Positions 28,971 to 39,992 are shown, counted from the first letter of the stretch. The stretch: 64,000 nt of DNA from Bacillus sp. MM2020_1 (GCA_011250595.1 JAANMP010000023.1:1-64000), one strand, 5' to 3'. Numbers and translations: made by a program. The notes: a model not told the origin generated them from the letters alone.

Positions 28971-29117
28971 TTATTCATTTGCATCTAGTGAGTAAGGGTT
29001 ACGACCAATGTTAATGCGCATTTCATCAGTCAGCTGGAATGGTTCATTAACCAATGCCTCATTGGTTGCTTGACCCAGTTGTGAACTTCCATCAAAATGT
29101 ACTGGTTTTTGTTCCAT
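28971..29117 (-). CDS. Small protein of 48 residues, unknown
   Basis: A short gene with an excellent ribosome site (GGAGGTGAT) 7 bases before ATG 29117 and a perfect terminator after the stop. The product begins MEQKPVHFDGSSQLGQ, is polar and slightly acidic, and ends NPYSLDANE. No membrane segment or cysteine is seen. I do not recognise it. The translation signals and terminator make it a likely real gene. Confidence 0.75.
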   Translation of the reverse strand: MEQKPVHFDGSSQLGQATNEALVNEPFQLTDEMRINIGRNPYSLDANE

Positions 29118-29310
29118 AATTCCAATCACCTCCACCATATCAACTTTAGCATGTACAATTCTTCCTAATTACTTACCTATTTTCATCCAGTAATCATACT
29201 AAGAGCCTGACCCAAAAATGAGCACTAAGTATTACTTATTATTTTACTCAAAAATCGATAATAAAAAAGAAAATACTGTGAAAAGTCAAAAAAATAATCT
29301 ATGGCATAGA

Positions 29311-29340
29311 AAAGACCGACTAATAAATCAGTCGGTCTTT
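29311..29340. terminator. Terminator of ptsHI
   Basis: Perfect arms AAAGACCGACT / AGTCGGTCTTT, 15 bases past the ptsI stop, with A/T tracts on both sides. The 190 bases beyond it (29118-29310) hold nothing I recognise. Confidence 0.85.
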
Positions 29341-29354
29341 TTTATGGCTTATAT

Positions 29355-31067
29355 TTACTTTGTAGCAGCATTTACTGCATCAATAACCTGAGCAGTGGTT
29401 TGCATGTTTAATACTTCTTGAGCAAGCTTCTCCATATCAGATTTTTTCAAATTCCTGATTTGCGAGCGAGCTTTTAATATGGAAGTGGCACTCATTGAAA
29501 ATTCATCAAGACCAAGTCCTAAAAGAAGTGGAATTGCTGTTTCATCCCCTGCCATTTCCCCACACATACCTGTCCATTTTCCTTCTGCATGTGAAGCATC
29601 AATAACCATTTTTACTAAACGTAAAATAGACGGGCTATAGGGCTGATACAAGTAAGAAACACGTTGGTTCATGCGGTCAGCAGCCATCGTATATTGAATC
29701 AAATCGTTTGTCCCGATACTAAAGAAGTCCACTTCTTTTGCAAATTGATCCGCTAGGATGGCCGTTGAAGGAATTTCCACCATGATACCAAGTTCAATTT
29801 CATCGGAAACCTTTTGTCCTTCAGCAAGAAGCTTTTGCTTTTCTTCTTCAAGAAGCGCCTTTGCAGCACGGAATTCATCTAGGGTTGCGATCATTGGGAA
29901 CATAATTTTTAAATTCCCATAGATACTAGCACGTAACAGTGCTCTTAGCTGGGTACGGAAAATATCCTGCTCTTCTAAGCATAAACGGATTGCCCGGAAG
30001 CCTAAGAACGGGTTCATTTCTTTTGGTAAATCCAAATATGGCAGTTCTTTATCCCCGCCAATGTCCAAGGTACGAACAACAACTGGTTTTCCTGTTAATC
30101 CTTCTAAAACGGCTTTGTAGGATTCAAACTGCTCGTCCTCTGTTGGAAGTTGATCTCTTCCCATGTAGAGGAATTCAGTCCTGTATAGGCCTACACCTTC
30201 GCCGCCATTTTCAATGACTCCTTTTAAATCCTTAGGAGTACCGATATTGGCGACCAATTCTACATGGTGATTATCACTTGATACAGTTGGTTCATTAACA
30301 AGCTTAGCCCATTCAGCCTTTTGAGCTTCATACCCTTCATGCACTTTACGGTATTGCTCAACAAGTTCCGGAGTTGGATTAATATGTACTTCACCTTTTA
30401 ATCCATCAACAATAACAAGATCCCCATTATTGATTTCCTCAGTAGCTGTCTTTGTTCCAACAACTGCTGGAATTTCCAGAGAACGAGCCATTATTGCTGA
30501 ATGTGAGGTACGTCCGCCAATATTTGTAGTAAATCCTAAAACAAATTGTCTGTTTAATTGTGCGGTGTCTGACGGGGTTAAGTCCTCAGCCACAATTATC
30601 ACTTCTTCAGCAATCATGCTTGGATTAACCAATTGAACACCCAACAAATGGGCTAATACACGTTTGGTTACATCGCGAATATCTGCTGCACGTTCCCGCA
30701 TATATTCATTATCCATTTGTTCAAACATCATAATGAACATATCTGCCGTTTCCTTTAGAGCAGACTCAGCATTCACTTTATCAGACTGAATTTTATATTC
30801 AATCGGTGCATTTAATTCAGGGTCACTAAGGACGAGTAAATGTGCTTCAAAAATCGCAGCTTTATCTGCGCCAAGGTCGACTTTAGCCCGGTCTCGAATC
30901 GCTTCGAGTTCTGCTTTTGATTTCGACATTGCCTGTCGGAAACGGTCAACCTCTGCATCAGTATCTTCAATTTTTTTTTGTTCAAACGATAAATCCGGTT
31001 CGACAAGACGGTATGCTTTTGCAATTGCAATCCCGTTTGATGCAGCTATACCATGTAAAAAAGTCAT
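29355..31067 (-). CDS. ptsI: PTS enzyme I
   Basis: Phosphoenolpyruvate-protein phosphotransferase; takes phosphate from PEP and passes it to HPr at the start of the PTS chain. The 570 residues show the N-terminal HPr-binding region, the active-site His in [13 protein letters not shown] near residue 190, the PEP-binding barrel with [14 protein letters not shown], and the late [10 protein letters not shown] with catalytic Cys. Its ATG overlaps the ptsH stop codon by one base (TAATG), so translation is coupled. No ptsG is present upstream, unlike in B. subtilis. Confidence 0.97.
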   Translation of the reverse strand: MTFLHGIAASNGIAIAKAYRLVEPDLSFEQKKIEDTDAEVDRFRQAMSKSKAELEAIRDRAKVDLGADKAAIFEAHLLVLSDPELNAPIEYKIQSDKVNAESALKETADMFIMMFEQMDNEYMRERAADIRDVTKRVLAHLLGVQLVNPSMIAEEVIIVAEDLTPSDTAQLNRQFVLGFTTNIGGRTSHSAIMARSLEIPAVVGTKTATEEINNGDLVIVDGLKGEVHINPTPELVEQYRKVHEGYEAQKAEWAKLVNEPTVSSDNHHVELVANIGTPKDLKGVIENGGEGVGLYRTEFLYMGRDQLPTEDEQFESYKAVLEGLTGKPVVVRTLDIGGDKELPYLDLPKEMNPFLGFRAIRLCLEEQDIFRTQLRALLRASIYGNLKIMFPMIATLDEFRAAKALLEEEKQKLLAEGQKVSDEIELGIMVEIPSTAILADQFAKEVDFFSIGTNDLIQYTMAADRMNQRVSYLYQPYSPSILRLVKMVIDASHAEGKWTGMCGEMAGDETAIPLLLGLGLDEFSMSATSILKARSQIRNLKKSDMEKLAQEVLNMQTTAQVIDAVNAATK

Positions 31068-31333
31068 TATTCTGCCAATCCTTCTTTTTTCAAGGTTTCT
31101 TCAAGGCTATTTAATGCATCGTTTGCATCGTTTCCTTCTGCTGAAATGGTAATATCAGCACCTTGGCCCACACCTAGAGACATAACACCCATTATTGACT
31201 TTAAGTTAACTTTCTTACCTTTATATTCTAAATGAATTTCAGAATCAAATCGGCTAGCTGTTTGCACTAATAATGTTGCTGGTCTTGCATGTATACCTGT
31301 TTCTGCGACTACTTTAAATTGCTTTTCTGCCAT
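31067..31333 (-). CDS. ptsH: Phosphocarrier protein HPr
   Basis: An 88-residue protein that relays phosphate from enzyme I to sugar permeases. His15 ([10 protein letters not shown]) is the PTS phosphorylation site. Ser46 ([11 protein letters not shown]) is the site of HPr kinase; HPr-Ser-P is the corepressor of CcpA in Firmicutes. ATG 31333 is chosen because it gives the correct numbering of His15 and Ser46 and follows AAAGGAG. The upstream region holds a probable promoter and a set of phased direct repeats. Confidence 0.97.
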   Translation of the reverse strand: MAEKQFKVVAETGIHARPATLLVQTASRFDSEIHLEYKGKKVNLKSIMGVMSLGVGQGADITISAEGNDANDALNSLEETLKKEGLAE

Positions 31334-31575
31334 GATAATCAAACTCCTTTAATATTTATATAAAAATATAAACTTGCTTCATTAAAAATAAACATTTCTT
31401 ATCATTTAGTCAACTAAATCAATAATTGGCTAAAGAGTGAAAGTGAAATCTTTTTCGTTTATTTTTTCCAAAAAGAAAACAAACATGTATTGAATTTTCA
31501 CTCTGATGATAATGTTTTGTTTATACAATTGCTAGAATATCACTTTCGCCTTTTTCAGACAACTGAAAAATCTAT

Positions 31576-31603
31576 TTTATACTACATGTCACAAATATGT
31601 CAC
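31576..31603 (-). promoter_or_regulatory. Probable ptsH promoter
   Basis: On the minus strand a -10 TATAAA (complement of 31576-31581) and, 16 bases upstream, a -35 GTGACA (31598-31603). The leader would be about 235 bases, which contains a loose inverted repeat AGAGTGAAA / TTTCACTCT (31434-31504). Confidence 0.45.
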
Positions 31604-31628
31604 AAATCTGTCAAAATCAGTCACAAAC
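31588..31628. repeat. Four helically phased direct repeats (GTCACAAAT)
   Basis: GTCACAAAT at 31588, GTCACAAAT at 31599, GTCAAAAT at 31610 and GTCACAAAC at 31620, so the repeats recur every 10-11 bases. The spacing puts all four on one face of the helix, a pattern typical of OmpR/PhoP-family binding sites. They overlap the -35 region proposed for ptsH. Confidence 0.7.
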
Positions 31629-31654
31629 TTTCACTCACCAAAAAAATCCAAAAA

Positions 31655-31674
31655 GCTGCCAATTAATTGACAGC
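31655..31674 (-). terminator. Terminator of glpKD
   Basis: GCTGCCAATT / AATTGACAGC stem (one mismatch) with A-rich plus strand, U-rich minus exit, about 22 bases after the glpD stop. Confidence 0.8.
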
Positions 31675-31696
31675 CTTTATCATTTCCCTATCCTTA

Positions 31697-33370
31697 CTAG
31701 AGAGTTTTCTTTTCATCATCATGGGGCTTAACAGCGTTTTCCAAACTTTCCTCTAGGGATAATAAGTATCTGTTTTTTTCCTCTTCTGTCCAATTGAGTC
31801 TATCAGCCATATAAGAAATAACATGATTTTTCCATTTTTGCACAAATTGAATATCAAATAAAAGTAATCCTGTTCTTCTTACAAAAAAGTCAATCGGTGT
31901 GGCAGTCATTTCTTCTTCTATTCCATAAATAAGCATTGCTAATAACGAAATCGGCATGCTGTACTTTTCCACATCAGCTTTGTCCCGTTTTACAATTTCA
32001 AAAACATCGTCCACGTTTGATCCATACATTCTTGTCAGCTGTTCGGCATCAGCTGTAGGTAAGCCAATTGCCATTCCTTTTGAGATTCGCTCCCTTACAA
32101 AGTTGTTAAAATTATTTGAACCGCCAACATTCCCCCCTGAAATCGGTAAATTAACAGTCTGACAGGGCCGATATACTATTCCCTCTTCACTCATCAACCT
32201 TTGAGCTACTAAATTGACGATAGTTTCTGCCATTTTACGATATCCGGTTAATTTGCCTCCAGCAATTGTAACCAGACCAGAGGATGATTCCCAGATTTCA
32301 TCCTTCCGTGAAATATCGGAAGCTACTTTACCTTCTTCGTATATTAGGGGTCTAATCCCAGCCCAGCTAGATTCAATATCCTTTTCACATAGGTTAACTT
32401 TAGGAAACATATAATTAATTTGTTTGATTAAATAGCTTCGATCATTTGAACTCATTAAAGGCTGTGTCTTATCTTGGTCATAAAAAGTATCCGTTGTTCC
32501 GACATAGGTTTTTCCTGCACGCGGAATGGCAAAAATCATTCTTTCATCTGCTGTATCAAAATAAACAGCTTGTTTTAATGGAAAACGAAATTGGTCAATC
32601 ACGATATGAACACCTTTTGAAAGTTGCAGCATTTTCCCCTTTTTGGATGTATCAAGATTTCGAATTTCATCAACCCACGGGCCCGTTGCATTGACTATTT
32701 TTTTCGCTTTAACTTTATACACCTCATCTGTGATTTGGTCTTGAACAATACAGCCAACAACTAGTTCATTTTCATAGATAAGCTTAATTACCTTTGTATA
32801 ACTATTTGCAACTGCACCCTCTTGCACGGCTGCCTTTACTACTTCAATTGTCAGCCGTGCATCATCCGTACGGTATTCTACATAATACCCTCCGCCTATT
32901 AATCCTGTTTCTTTAATTAGCGGCTCTTTTGCCAGTGTTTCTGAAACAGATAACATCTGCCTCCGTTCATTTTTTTTAACTCCTGCTAAAAAATCATAAA
33001 TTCGCAGTCCAATGGCTGTGCTAAACTTACCAAAAGTTCCGTCTTTATGAATCGGCAGCAATATCCATTCCGGTGTTGTCACGTGAGGTCCATTTTCATA
33101 AACAACGGCCCTTTCCTTTCCTACTTCGGAAACCATGCTTATTTCAAATTGTTTTAAATAACGCAATCCACCATGAACTAATTTCGTTGATCTGCTTGAT
33201 GTCCCTGCTGCAAAATCCTGCATTTCAACAAGAGCAACTTTCATTCCCCTTGCCTGCGCATCGAGAGCAACCCCTGCGCCTGTGATTCCACCACCGATAA
33301 TCAAGACATCATAAGTTTCAGTTTGGAGTCTTTCGACTATTTTTTCACGCTCTAAGATAGAAAATTTCAT
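31697..33370 (-). CDS. glpD: Aerobic glycerol-3-phosphate dehydrogenase
   Basis: An FAD enzyme at the inner membrane face that oxidises glycerol-3-phosphate to dihydroxyacetone phosphate and passes electrons to quinone. The 557-residue protein starts [10 protein letters not shown]. It has the FAD motif [17 protein letters not shown] and the conserved [15 protein letters not shown], and a C-terminal helical domain. ATG 33370 follows GGAGG; an in-frame start 33 bases earlier lacks one. A hairpin in its leader suggests GlpP-type antitermination. Confidence 0.96.
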   Translation of the reverse strand: MKFSILEREKIVERLQTETYDVLIIGGGITGAGVALDAQARGMKVALVEMQDFAAGTSSRSTKLVHGGLRYLKQFEISMVSEVGKERAVVYENGPHVTTPEWILLPIHKDGTFGKFSTAIGLRIYDFLAGVKKNERRQMLSVSETLAKEPLIKETGLIGGGYYVEYRTDDARLTIEVVKAAVQEGAVANSYTKVIKLIYENELVVGCIVQDQITDEVYKVKAKKIVNATGPWVDEIRNLDTSKKGKMLQLSKGVHIVIDQFRFPLKQAVYFDTADERMIFAIPRAGKTYVGTTDTFYDQDKTQPLMSSNDRSYLIKQINYMFPKVNLCEKDIESSWAGIRPLIYEEGKVASDISRKDEIWESSSGLVTIAGGKLTGYRKMAETIVNLVAQRLMSEEGIVYRPCQTVNLPISGGNVGGSNNFNNFVRERISKGMAIGLPTADAEQLTRMYGSNVDDVFEIVKRDKADVEKYSMPISLLAMLIYGIEEEMTATPIDFFVRRTGLLLFDIQFVQKWKNHVISYMADRLNWTEEEKNRYLLSLEESLENAVKPHDDEKKTL

Positions 33371-33396
33371 GTTGAATTCCTCCAATGAATATAGAA

Positions 33397-33440
33397 AGAC
33401 CACAAATAAATTACCTTATTAGATAATGTATTTATGGTCT
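33397..33440 (-). promoter_or_regulatory. glpD leader hairpin (possible GlpP antiterminator site)
   Basis: On the minus strand AGACCATAAATA pairs with TATTTGTGGTCT (one mismatch) between glpK and glpD, followed by U-rich bases before the ribosome site. In B. subtilis glpD is controlled by the antiterminator GlpP at such a leader terminator; assignment here is by analogy. Confidence 0.6.
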
Positions 33441-33484
33441 TCCTGAAAAATTTCTATCATTTATAAACTTATGCACCAATTAGA

Positions 33485-34990
<1,506 letters not shown>

Positions 34991-34997
34991 TTAAAAA

Positions 34998-35195
34998 TTA
35001 ACTTCTTGGTTCTTTTAGGTATTGATACAAAACATCGCCGCCCCTTTGACCTATTCCACGAAAATGCTTAAAATCTTTTCTTTTTACTAAGACTTGACGA
35101 AATTCCATAAAATCATCATTTTTAACATAATACTCCGATAGTTCCCCTGTCATTAATTGATTCAAGATTTCTGAAATCATTTCTTCTTTCATCAT
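34998..35195 (-). CDS. Small hypothetical protein upstream of glpK
   Basis: A 65-residue soluble, charged protein (MMKEEMISEILNQLMTGE..., ending in LYQYLKEPRS). A ribosome site GGTGGTG lies before the tandem ATGs. The gap to glpK is only 22 bases, so it should be the first gene of the glpK operon. I do not recognise a family or see any motif. It stands where glpF is found in B. subtilis but has no membrane segment and is not a glycerol facilitator. Confidence 0.65.
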   Translation of the reverse strand: MMKEEMISEILNQLMTGELSEYYVKNDDFMEFRQVLVKRKDFKHFRGIGQRGGDVLYQYLKEPRS

Positions 35196-35258
35196 AATGC
35201 ACCACCTTTACCTATTTATTTTAACGTTATGGCTTTTCTTACGCCAACTTTCAAAAAA

Positions 35259-35273
35259 ATGAAAGCGCTACCG
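35259..35273. promoter_or_regulatory. cre-like site (CcpA) upstream of the glpK operon
   Basis: ATGAAAGCGCTACCG matches WTGNAANCGNWNNCW at 14 of 15 positions (last base differs). It lies 64 bases before the 65-residue gene that leads into glpK, and could also affect ykvS on the other side. Catabolite repression of glp genes is known in B. subtilis. Confidence 0.65.
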
Positions 35274-35354
35274 ATTCTTTTGTGGCCCTTTTTCTCATAT
35301 ATTTATAATGTTTATAAAGAATTAACATAATTGTCAAATAAAAGCCTTTACGAA

Positions 35355-35383
35355 TTGAATAAAGTAGTGCAAACTGTTATTTA
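35355..35383 (+). promoter_or_regulatory. Possible promoter of ykvS
   Basis: TTGAAT (35355-35360), 17-base spacer, TATTTA (35378-35383), about 46 bases before the ATG. Moderate match only. Confidence 0.4.
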
Positions 35384-35428
35384 ACTGGATTTTATTTATA
35401 GTTTTTGAGGTAAAGGAGAGAGACTAAA

Positions 35429-35617
35429 ATGAGAAAAGCAGAAGTAGGAAATATCATAGAATTCCGTGGTGGTTTGAAGGGGATTGTTGAAAAGGTAAAT
35501 GAAAATTCTGTCATAGTCGACCTAACATTTATGGACAATTATCGTGATTTAGAATTGGATCAGCGCACAGTTGTCAATCACAAAAACTATAAGGTTGTAA
35601 AAGAAAGCGCTTATTAA
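35429..35617 (+). CDS. ykvS: YkvS family protein (DUF2187)
   Basis: A 62-residue protein starting MRKAEVGNIIEFRGG, matching YkvS (DUF2187), predicted to be a small KOW/SH3-like beta-barrel. The function is unknown; such folds often bind nucleic acid, but that is inference. AAAGGAGAG lies 11 bases before ATG. A strong hairpin terminator follows. Confidence 0.88.
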   Translation: MRKAEVGNIIEFRGGLKGIVEKVNENSVIVDLTFMDNYRDLELDQRTVVNHKNYKVVKESAY

Positions 35618-35631
35618 ATTAATAGTATTCT

Positions 35632-35663
35632 AGAAAAGGCAGTCCCAACATGGCTGCCTTTTC
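35632..35663. terminator. Bidirectional terminator after ykvS
   Basis: Perfect arms AGAAAAGGCAG / CTGCCTTTTCT, then a T-run; also suits the convergent 39-residue gene. Confidence 0.88.
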
Positions 35664-35686
35664 TTTTTTGATTCCTACCCGAATCG

Positions 35687-35806
35687 TTATTGACCTTTTC
35701 CAGTTTCTTTGGATAATTCCTTTAAAGATTTTACTTTTCCATGGGGATTTTGATCTTGCTTCCTTACTGTCCATTCACGTTCTTGTTCACTTTTTGATTT
35801 GCTCAT
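35687..35806 (-). CDS. 39-residue protein (DUF6254-like)
   Basis: A short gene on the minus strand, ATG 35806 with GGGAGTG upstream. The product starts MSKSKSEQEREWTVRKQDQN and ends KELSKETGKGQ; it is polar and basic. From memory it resembles the DUF6254 family of very small Bacillus proteins (WTVRKQ...PHGKVKS), of unknown function. A hydrophobic open frame on the opposite strand (35650-35898) is the shadow of this gene and is not supported by a ribosome site. Confidence 0.7.
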   Translation of the reverse strand: MSKSKSEQEREWTVRKQDQNPHGKVKSLKELSKETGKGQ

Positions 35807-35950
35807 TCTTTTCACTCCCTTCCTTATTATTTTTTTCTTTTCTTTCTGTTTTAATCAAACGAATTGCTGAAAGGGGCAATGTAATGATTTCCATTTGAAA
35901 AACTTATTTGTTAAAATAAGTTCTATTGTTCCTAAAAGGAGATCATGATA

Positions 35951-36562
35951 ATGAAAAAATTCTTCCAAGACCCTCGCATACTTATTGGTTTACTTATTGC
36001 TCACGTTCTTTTATTTTTTTCATTTCAGGATCGAACGATCTTTTGGTATATATTTTCCGGATCCATTTTGGTGTTAATCGCATACTCATCCTTTCAGGAA
36101 GATGTCGATGATAAGTTATCAGTTATTCAATTTATCATTTTTGGAGCACTATCAGGTTTCTTATTATATTTCGTTTTTTGGCTTGGCTTATGGGGAATGA
36201 AGATCCTTCATCTCCCGTTTGATACGAGTATTAAGAATCTCTATAATTGGTATGCGCCAGCATTATTTTGGCAATACCTAGCTTTAGTTTTGGTAGCAGC
36301 ACCTGGAGAAGAACTTTTCTGGAGGGGATTTATCCAAACAAGACTGAGTAAGTACTTTAATCCAATTGTAAGTATTTTAACTGGATCAGTCCTGTACGCT
36401 TCCGTTCATATTTATTCCGGCTCGTTTTTGTTAGTTCTTGCTGCCTTTATTTCAGGTCTTTTTTGGGGATATCTTTATTTTTTGAAGAAAAGTATGCCAC
36501 TTGTAATTGTATCTCATATCATCTTTGACCTGATGATATTTATTATATTGCCTTTTAAGTAG
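35951..36562 (+). CDS. CPBP-family intramembrane protease
   Basis: A 203-residue polytopic membrane protein with about six spans. The CPBP (Abi/CAAX protease) motifs are present: EExxxR in PGEELFWRGFIQ, the FxxxH-type ASVHIY, and SHIIFDL. Substrates of bacterial members are mostly unknown; some are tied to bacteriocin immunity or membrane-protein cleavage. ATG 35951 is preferred over 35945 because AAAGGAG is 9 rather than 3 bases away. Confidence 0.87.
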   Translation: MKKFFQDPRILIGLLIAHVLLFFSFQDRTIFWYIFSGSILVLIAYSSFQEDVDDKLSVIQFIIFGALSGFLLYFVFWLGLWGMKILHLPFDTSIKNLYNWYAPALFWQYLALVLVAAPGEELFWRGFIQTRLSKYFNPIVSILTGSVLYASVHIYSGSFLLVLAAFISGLFWGYLYFLKKSMPLVIVSHIIFDLMIFIILPFK

Positions 36563-36563
36563 A

Positions 36564-36597
36564 AAAAGCAGTGTGTCCTTTTTAGACACCTGCTTTT
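36564..36597. terminator. Bidirectional terminator
   Basis: AAAAGCAGTGTGTC / GACACCTGCTTTT stem between convergent CPBP and ykvI genes. Confidence 0.85.
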
Positions 36598-37647
36598 CTA
36601 TTTTCTTACTCTTGGTGTAAATGGTTTCATCCAGAGTAAGATAAAAAAAATCATGCAGATGTACCCAAACAATGGATATAAATAAGATAGAAGCGTACCG
36701 TAATTCACAAGACTAATCAGATAAGAAACGGCAAAAATAAGGGTCACCGATAGCATTGTCGGTATGGACAAATATTGCTTTAACTGACGGTCCAGCCCAA
36801 AGACATTTCCAATCACAGAGGTGAAAATCTCTCCATAAATTACGAGAACAAAGATCCAATAAAGAAAAGGTGCTAAATTTTTCATGACAATCGCCATCGG
36901 AATATTATATAGTTCTAAATTTGGGAGCATGATTAACGTAAAATGACCGGCAATTAATATTACAGTTAAAGCCGCCCCTCCAAGAAACCCTCCCCATTTA
37001 ATCGTCCAATCATCCTTAACCTCTGTAGCGATCGGTACTAAAACAGCTTGGGCCAGACCCAGATTCAATGCCACATAGGAAAATGGGGCAATGACACTTT
37101 TCCAACCATCATCGGCAGGTGGAATAAATAATAATTGATCTAGGAAGTTAGGCATTTGAACAGAAAAGAGCATTAATATTATGCTAAAAGTAATCATTAT
37201 CGGAACAACAAACGTATTAACAGCAAATAGACCTTTAGTACCAACTATCATGACTAAATAGGATAAAAAAATAGTCAGGAAAACACCGACTGCTTTTGGC
37301 AGATTTAACTGTTCCTCAAAAACTGCCCCCGCCCCTGAAAGCATCACTGCACTGACACCCAAAAGCATAAAAATCATAAAGACATTAATGACACGACTTG
37401 GCCACTTACCAAACAAGTACTCATTAAACTCTTGATAAGATTTTGCCTCTATAAATGCAGCCATTCTCATTAATTTTGAGCCCAATGCAATAAAGAGATA
37501 ACCGCTCATTAATATACTAATTAAGCCAAAGAAACCAAACCGCGAAAAAAATTCAACGATTTCTTTTCCCGTGGCGAATCCAGCGCCTACTACTGTCCCT
37601 ACATAGACCGCCGCAATCTGAAATGCTTGAGTCCAATCCCTCTTCAC
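36598..37647 (-). CDS. ykvI: YkvI-type membrane protein
   Basis: A 349-residue protein with about ten membrane spans, of the amino acid transporter-like fold. The start KRDWTQAFQIAAVYVGTVVG and GAGFATGKEIVEFF match YkvI of Bacillus. Substrate and role are unknown. The start is GTG 37647. Its ribosome site (AAGGAG) is partly inside a perfect inverted repeat that would fold in the mRNA. Confidence 0.88.
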   Translation of the reverse strand: MKRDWTQAFQIAAVYVGTVVGAGFATGKEIVEFFSRFGFFGLISILMSGYLFIALGSKLMRMAAFIEAKSYQEFNEYLFGKWPSRVINVFMIFMLLGVSAVMLSGAGAVFEEQLNLPKAVGVFLTIFLSYLVMIVGTKGLFAVNTFVVPIMITFSIILMLFSVQMPNFLDQLLFIPPADDGWKSVIAPFSYVALNLGLAQAVLVPIATEVKDDWTIKWGGFLGGAALTVILIAGHFTLIMLPNLELYNIPMAIVMKNLAPFLYWIFVLVIYGEIFTSVIGNVFGLDRQLKQYLSIPTMLSVTLIFAVSYLISLVNYGTLLSYLYPLFGYICMIFFILLWMKPFTPRVRK

Positions 37648-37657
37648 AACATCATCT

Positions 37658-37684
37658 CCTTATCATCAATATATGATGATAAGG
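37658..37684 (-). promoter_or_regulatory. Perfect inverted repeat over the ykvI ribosome site
   Basis: Arms CCTTATCATCA (37658-37668) and TGATGATAAGG (37674-37684) with a 5-base loop. In the minus-strand RNA the 3' arm includes AAGG of the Shine-Dalgarno. It may be an RNA switch or a DNA operator. Confidence 0.65.
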
Positions 37685-37740
37685 ACAAACAAAGACGAGC
37701 TTTTTTCCTTAAATAGAAAGCATTACCATAAGCAAACCAC

Positions 37741-37769
37741 TTGAAAGTCAAAAAAGGTCAGAGTATACT
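37741..37769 (+). promoter_or_regulatory. Sigma-A promoter of clpE
   Basis: TTGAAA (37741-37746), exactly 17 bases, TATACT (37764-37769). A CtsR operator fills the spacer. Confidence 0.85.
37746..37762 (+). promoter_or_regulatory. CtsR operator 1 of clpE
   Basis: AGTCAAA-AAA-GGTCAGA, one mismatch from the tandem heptad consensus (A/G)GTCAAA-N3-(A/G)GTCAAA. It lies between -35 and -10. Confidence 0.85.
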
Positions 37770-37779
37770 AGCGTCATAA

Positions 37780-37803
37780 GGTCAAATATAGTCAAAGTCA
37801 AAC
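37780..37803 (+). promoter_or_regulatory. CtsR operator 2 of clpE
   Basis: GGTCAAA-TAT-AGTCAAA is a perfect tandem heptad (37780-37796), and an extra half site GTCAAAC follows. It lies just past the expected transcription start. Confidence 0.9.
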
Positions 37804-37835
37804 TAATTATTACTTTTCAAGGAGGTTATTCTCTT

Positions 37836-39989
37836 ATGCTTTGTCAACAATGTAATGAACACGATGCAAACATCCAATTTACAATGATTATTAATGGACA
37901 GCGTAAGGAAATCAGACTCTGTCATGAATGCTTTACTAAAGAAAAGCAAGCTCTAGGTGCAGGCTTGGGTCCAAATATGAATTCCTTTCCAAGCATTCCA
38001 TTAGAAAATATATTCATGAATAACAAAAATATTGATAATGATTTTAGCAGTCAGCCTGCACAACAAACTCATAGAAAAACCGAAAAAGGCGGTTTTATTG
38101 ACCAATTCGGCCGAAATTTAACTCAATTGGCGAAGGCTGGGTTGATAGATCCTGTCATTGGCCGCGATGGAGAAGTAAAGCGTGTCATTGAAATATTAAA
38201 CCGACGGAATAAGAATAATCCAGTGTTAATTGGTGAACCAGGGGTCGGGAAGACAGCCATTGCAGAAGGACTAGCCCAAAAGATTGCTGAAGGAGATATC
38301 CCAGGCAAGTTACGGGGTAAAGAGGTCTATTTGTTAGACGTCGCTTCCCTTGTAGCCAATACTGGCATACGCGGCCAATTTGAGGAAAGAATGAAGCAAG
38401 TCATTTCCGAATTACAAGAGCGGAAAAATATCATCCTTTTCATTGATGAAATTCACTTGCTTGTAGGTGCTGGTTCTGCTGAAGGCTCCATGGATGCTGG
38501 AAACATTTTAAAGCCTGCCCTAGCTCGTGGAGAACTACAAGTGGTTGGTGCAACCACTTTAAAAGAATATCGCCAAATCGAGAAAGATTCTGCATTAGAA
38601 CGGCGCTTCCAACCCGTTCATGTATTGGAACCTACTACTGCAGCTGCGATTGATATCTTAAAAGGGATACAAAAGAAGTACGAGGATTACCATGAAGTCG
38701 TCTATTCCGATGAAGCAATCCTTGCTTGTGTTCAATTATCTCAGCGCTATATTCAAGACCGCTTTCTACCTGACAAAGCGATTGACTTATTAGATGAAGC
38801 AGGTTCGAAATTAAACCTGATCTCGGATTATAGGAGTAATGAACAAATTGAAGTACGCCTGAAAGAAATTGCTGCGGAGAAGGAAGAAGCACTTAAAAAT
38901 GAACATTATGAAAAGGCGGCATCCCTTCGCGATGAAGAAACAAACCTTGAGAAGTCTTTAAATTTAATTTCAGGCACCGAAAGACCCATTGTCGATGTAG
39001 CGCTTATCCAAGAAATCATCGAACAAAAAACAGGGATTCCCGTTGGAAAACTGCAACAAGATGAACAACGAAAAATGAAGACATTAGAAGAGGACCTTAG
39101 CCAAAAGGTTATTGGCCAGAAAAAGGCTGTAAAAAAGATAGCTAAAGCGATTAGACGCAGTCGTGCCGGACTAAAATCGAAACAACGCCCAATTGGTACC
39201 TTCTTATTTGTTGGACCAACGGGTGTCGGGAAAACAGAGCTAACTAAAACGCTTGCAGAAGAATTATTTGGTTCGAAGGATTCGATGATCCGCCTTGACA
39301 TGAGTGAATACATGGAAAAGCATAGCATTTCCAAAATAATCGGCTCTCCTCCTGGCTACGTTGGGCATGAAGAGGCAGGGCAGCTGACCGAAAAAGTGCG
39401 GAGAAATCCATACAGCATCATTTTATTAGATGAAATTGAAAAGGCTCATCCAGATGTACAGCATCTGTTCCTACAAATTCTTGAAGACGGCCGCCTCACA
39501 GACAGCCAAGGCAGGATTGTCAGCTTTAAGGACACCGTTATCATCATGACAAGCAATGCGGGTGTAGGTCACAAAACAGCACATGTCGGCTTTGGTACCA
39601 ATAATGCCATCGAAGAGGCTAGTATCCTTGATTCTCTCGGCAGCTTCTTTAAGCCGGAATTCTTGAATCGATTCGATAATATTATTGAATTTAATTCTCT
39701 CGGCAAAGAACATATCCTCTCTATTGTTGACCTTATGATTAACGAGTTACAAGAGTCATTAACTGAGCAAAATATTGAATTAACGATTAGCAATGAGGCC
39801 AAAGAAAAACTTGCAGAGCTTGGGTACCATCCTGCATTCGGTGCACGACCACTACGCCGTGTCATCCAAGAACAACTTGAAGATCAGATTGCTGATATTA
39901 TTCTAGAAGAGCCTGATGTGAAAAATCTAAACGTCGTTGTTGAAGATAATCAACTGACAGTTATCTCGAATCTAATAACTGTTAAATAA
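37836..39989 (+). CDS. clpE: Clp ATPase ClpE
   Basis: A heat-induced AAA+ unfoldase that works with ClpP and destabilises CtsR. The 717-residue protein has the diagnostic N-terminal zinc finger (Cys3, Cys6, Cys29, Cys32), a first AAA module with Walker [10 protein letters not shown], a UVR-like coiled segment ([14 protein letters not shown]), and a second AAA module with GPTGVGKTE and [12 protein letters not shown]. It lacks the N-terminal repeats of ClpC. AAGGAGG precedes the ATG. Promoter and two CtsR operators lie directly upstream. Confidence 0.97.
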   Translation: MLCQQCNEHDANIQFTMIINGQRKEIRLCHECFTKEKQALGAGLGPNMNSFPSIPLENIFMNNKNIDNDFSSQPAQQTHRKTEKGGFIDQFGRNLTQLAKAGLIDPVIGRDGEVKRVIEILNRRNKNNPVLIGEPGVGKTAIAEGLAQKIAEGDIPGKLRGKEVYLLDVASLVANTGIRGQFEERMKQVISELQERKNIILFIDEIHLLVGAGSAEGSMDAGNILKPALARGELQVVGATTLKEYRQIEKDSALERRFQPVHVLEPTTAAAIDILKGIQKKYEDYHEVVYSDEAILACVQLSQRYIQDRFLPDKAIDLLDEAGSKLNLISDYRSNEQIEVRLKEIAAEKEEALKNEHYEKAASLRDEETNLEKSLNLISGTERPIVDVALIQEIIEQKTGIPVGKLQQDEQRKMKTLEEDLSQKVIGQKKAVKKIAKAIRRSRAGLKSKQRPIGTFLFVGPTGVGKTELTKTLAEELFGSKDSMIRLDMSEYMEKHSISKIIGSPPGYVGHEEAGQLTEKVRRNPYSIILLDEIEKAHPDVQHLFLQILEDGRLTDSQGRIVSFKDTVIIMTSNAGVGHKTAHVGFGTNNAIEEASILDSLGSFFKPEFLNRFDNIIEFNSLGKEHILSIVDLMINELQESLTEQNIELTISNEAKEKLAELGYHPAFGARPLRRVIQEQLEDQIADIILEEPDVKNLNVVVEDNQLTVISNLITVK

Positions 39990-39992
39990 CTT

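Noticed and set aside
31343..31570. Possible riboswitch or RAT-type antiterminator in the ptsH leader
   Set aside because: Only a loose AGAGTGAAA / TTTCACTCT pairing is present; no conserved RAT sequence or terminator overlap could be seen.
35650..35898. Hydrophobic 82-codon frame on the plus strand
   Set aside because: It overlaps the ykvS terminator, lacks a ribosome site, and is antisense to the better supported 39-residue gene.
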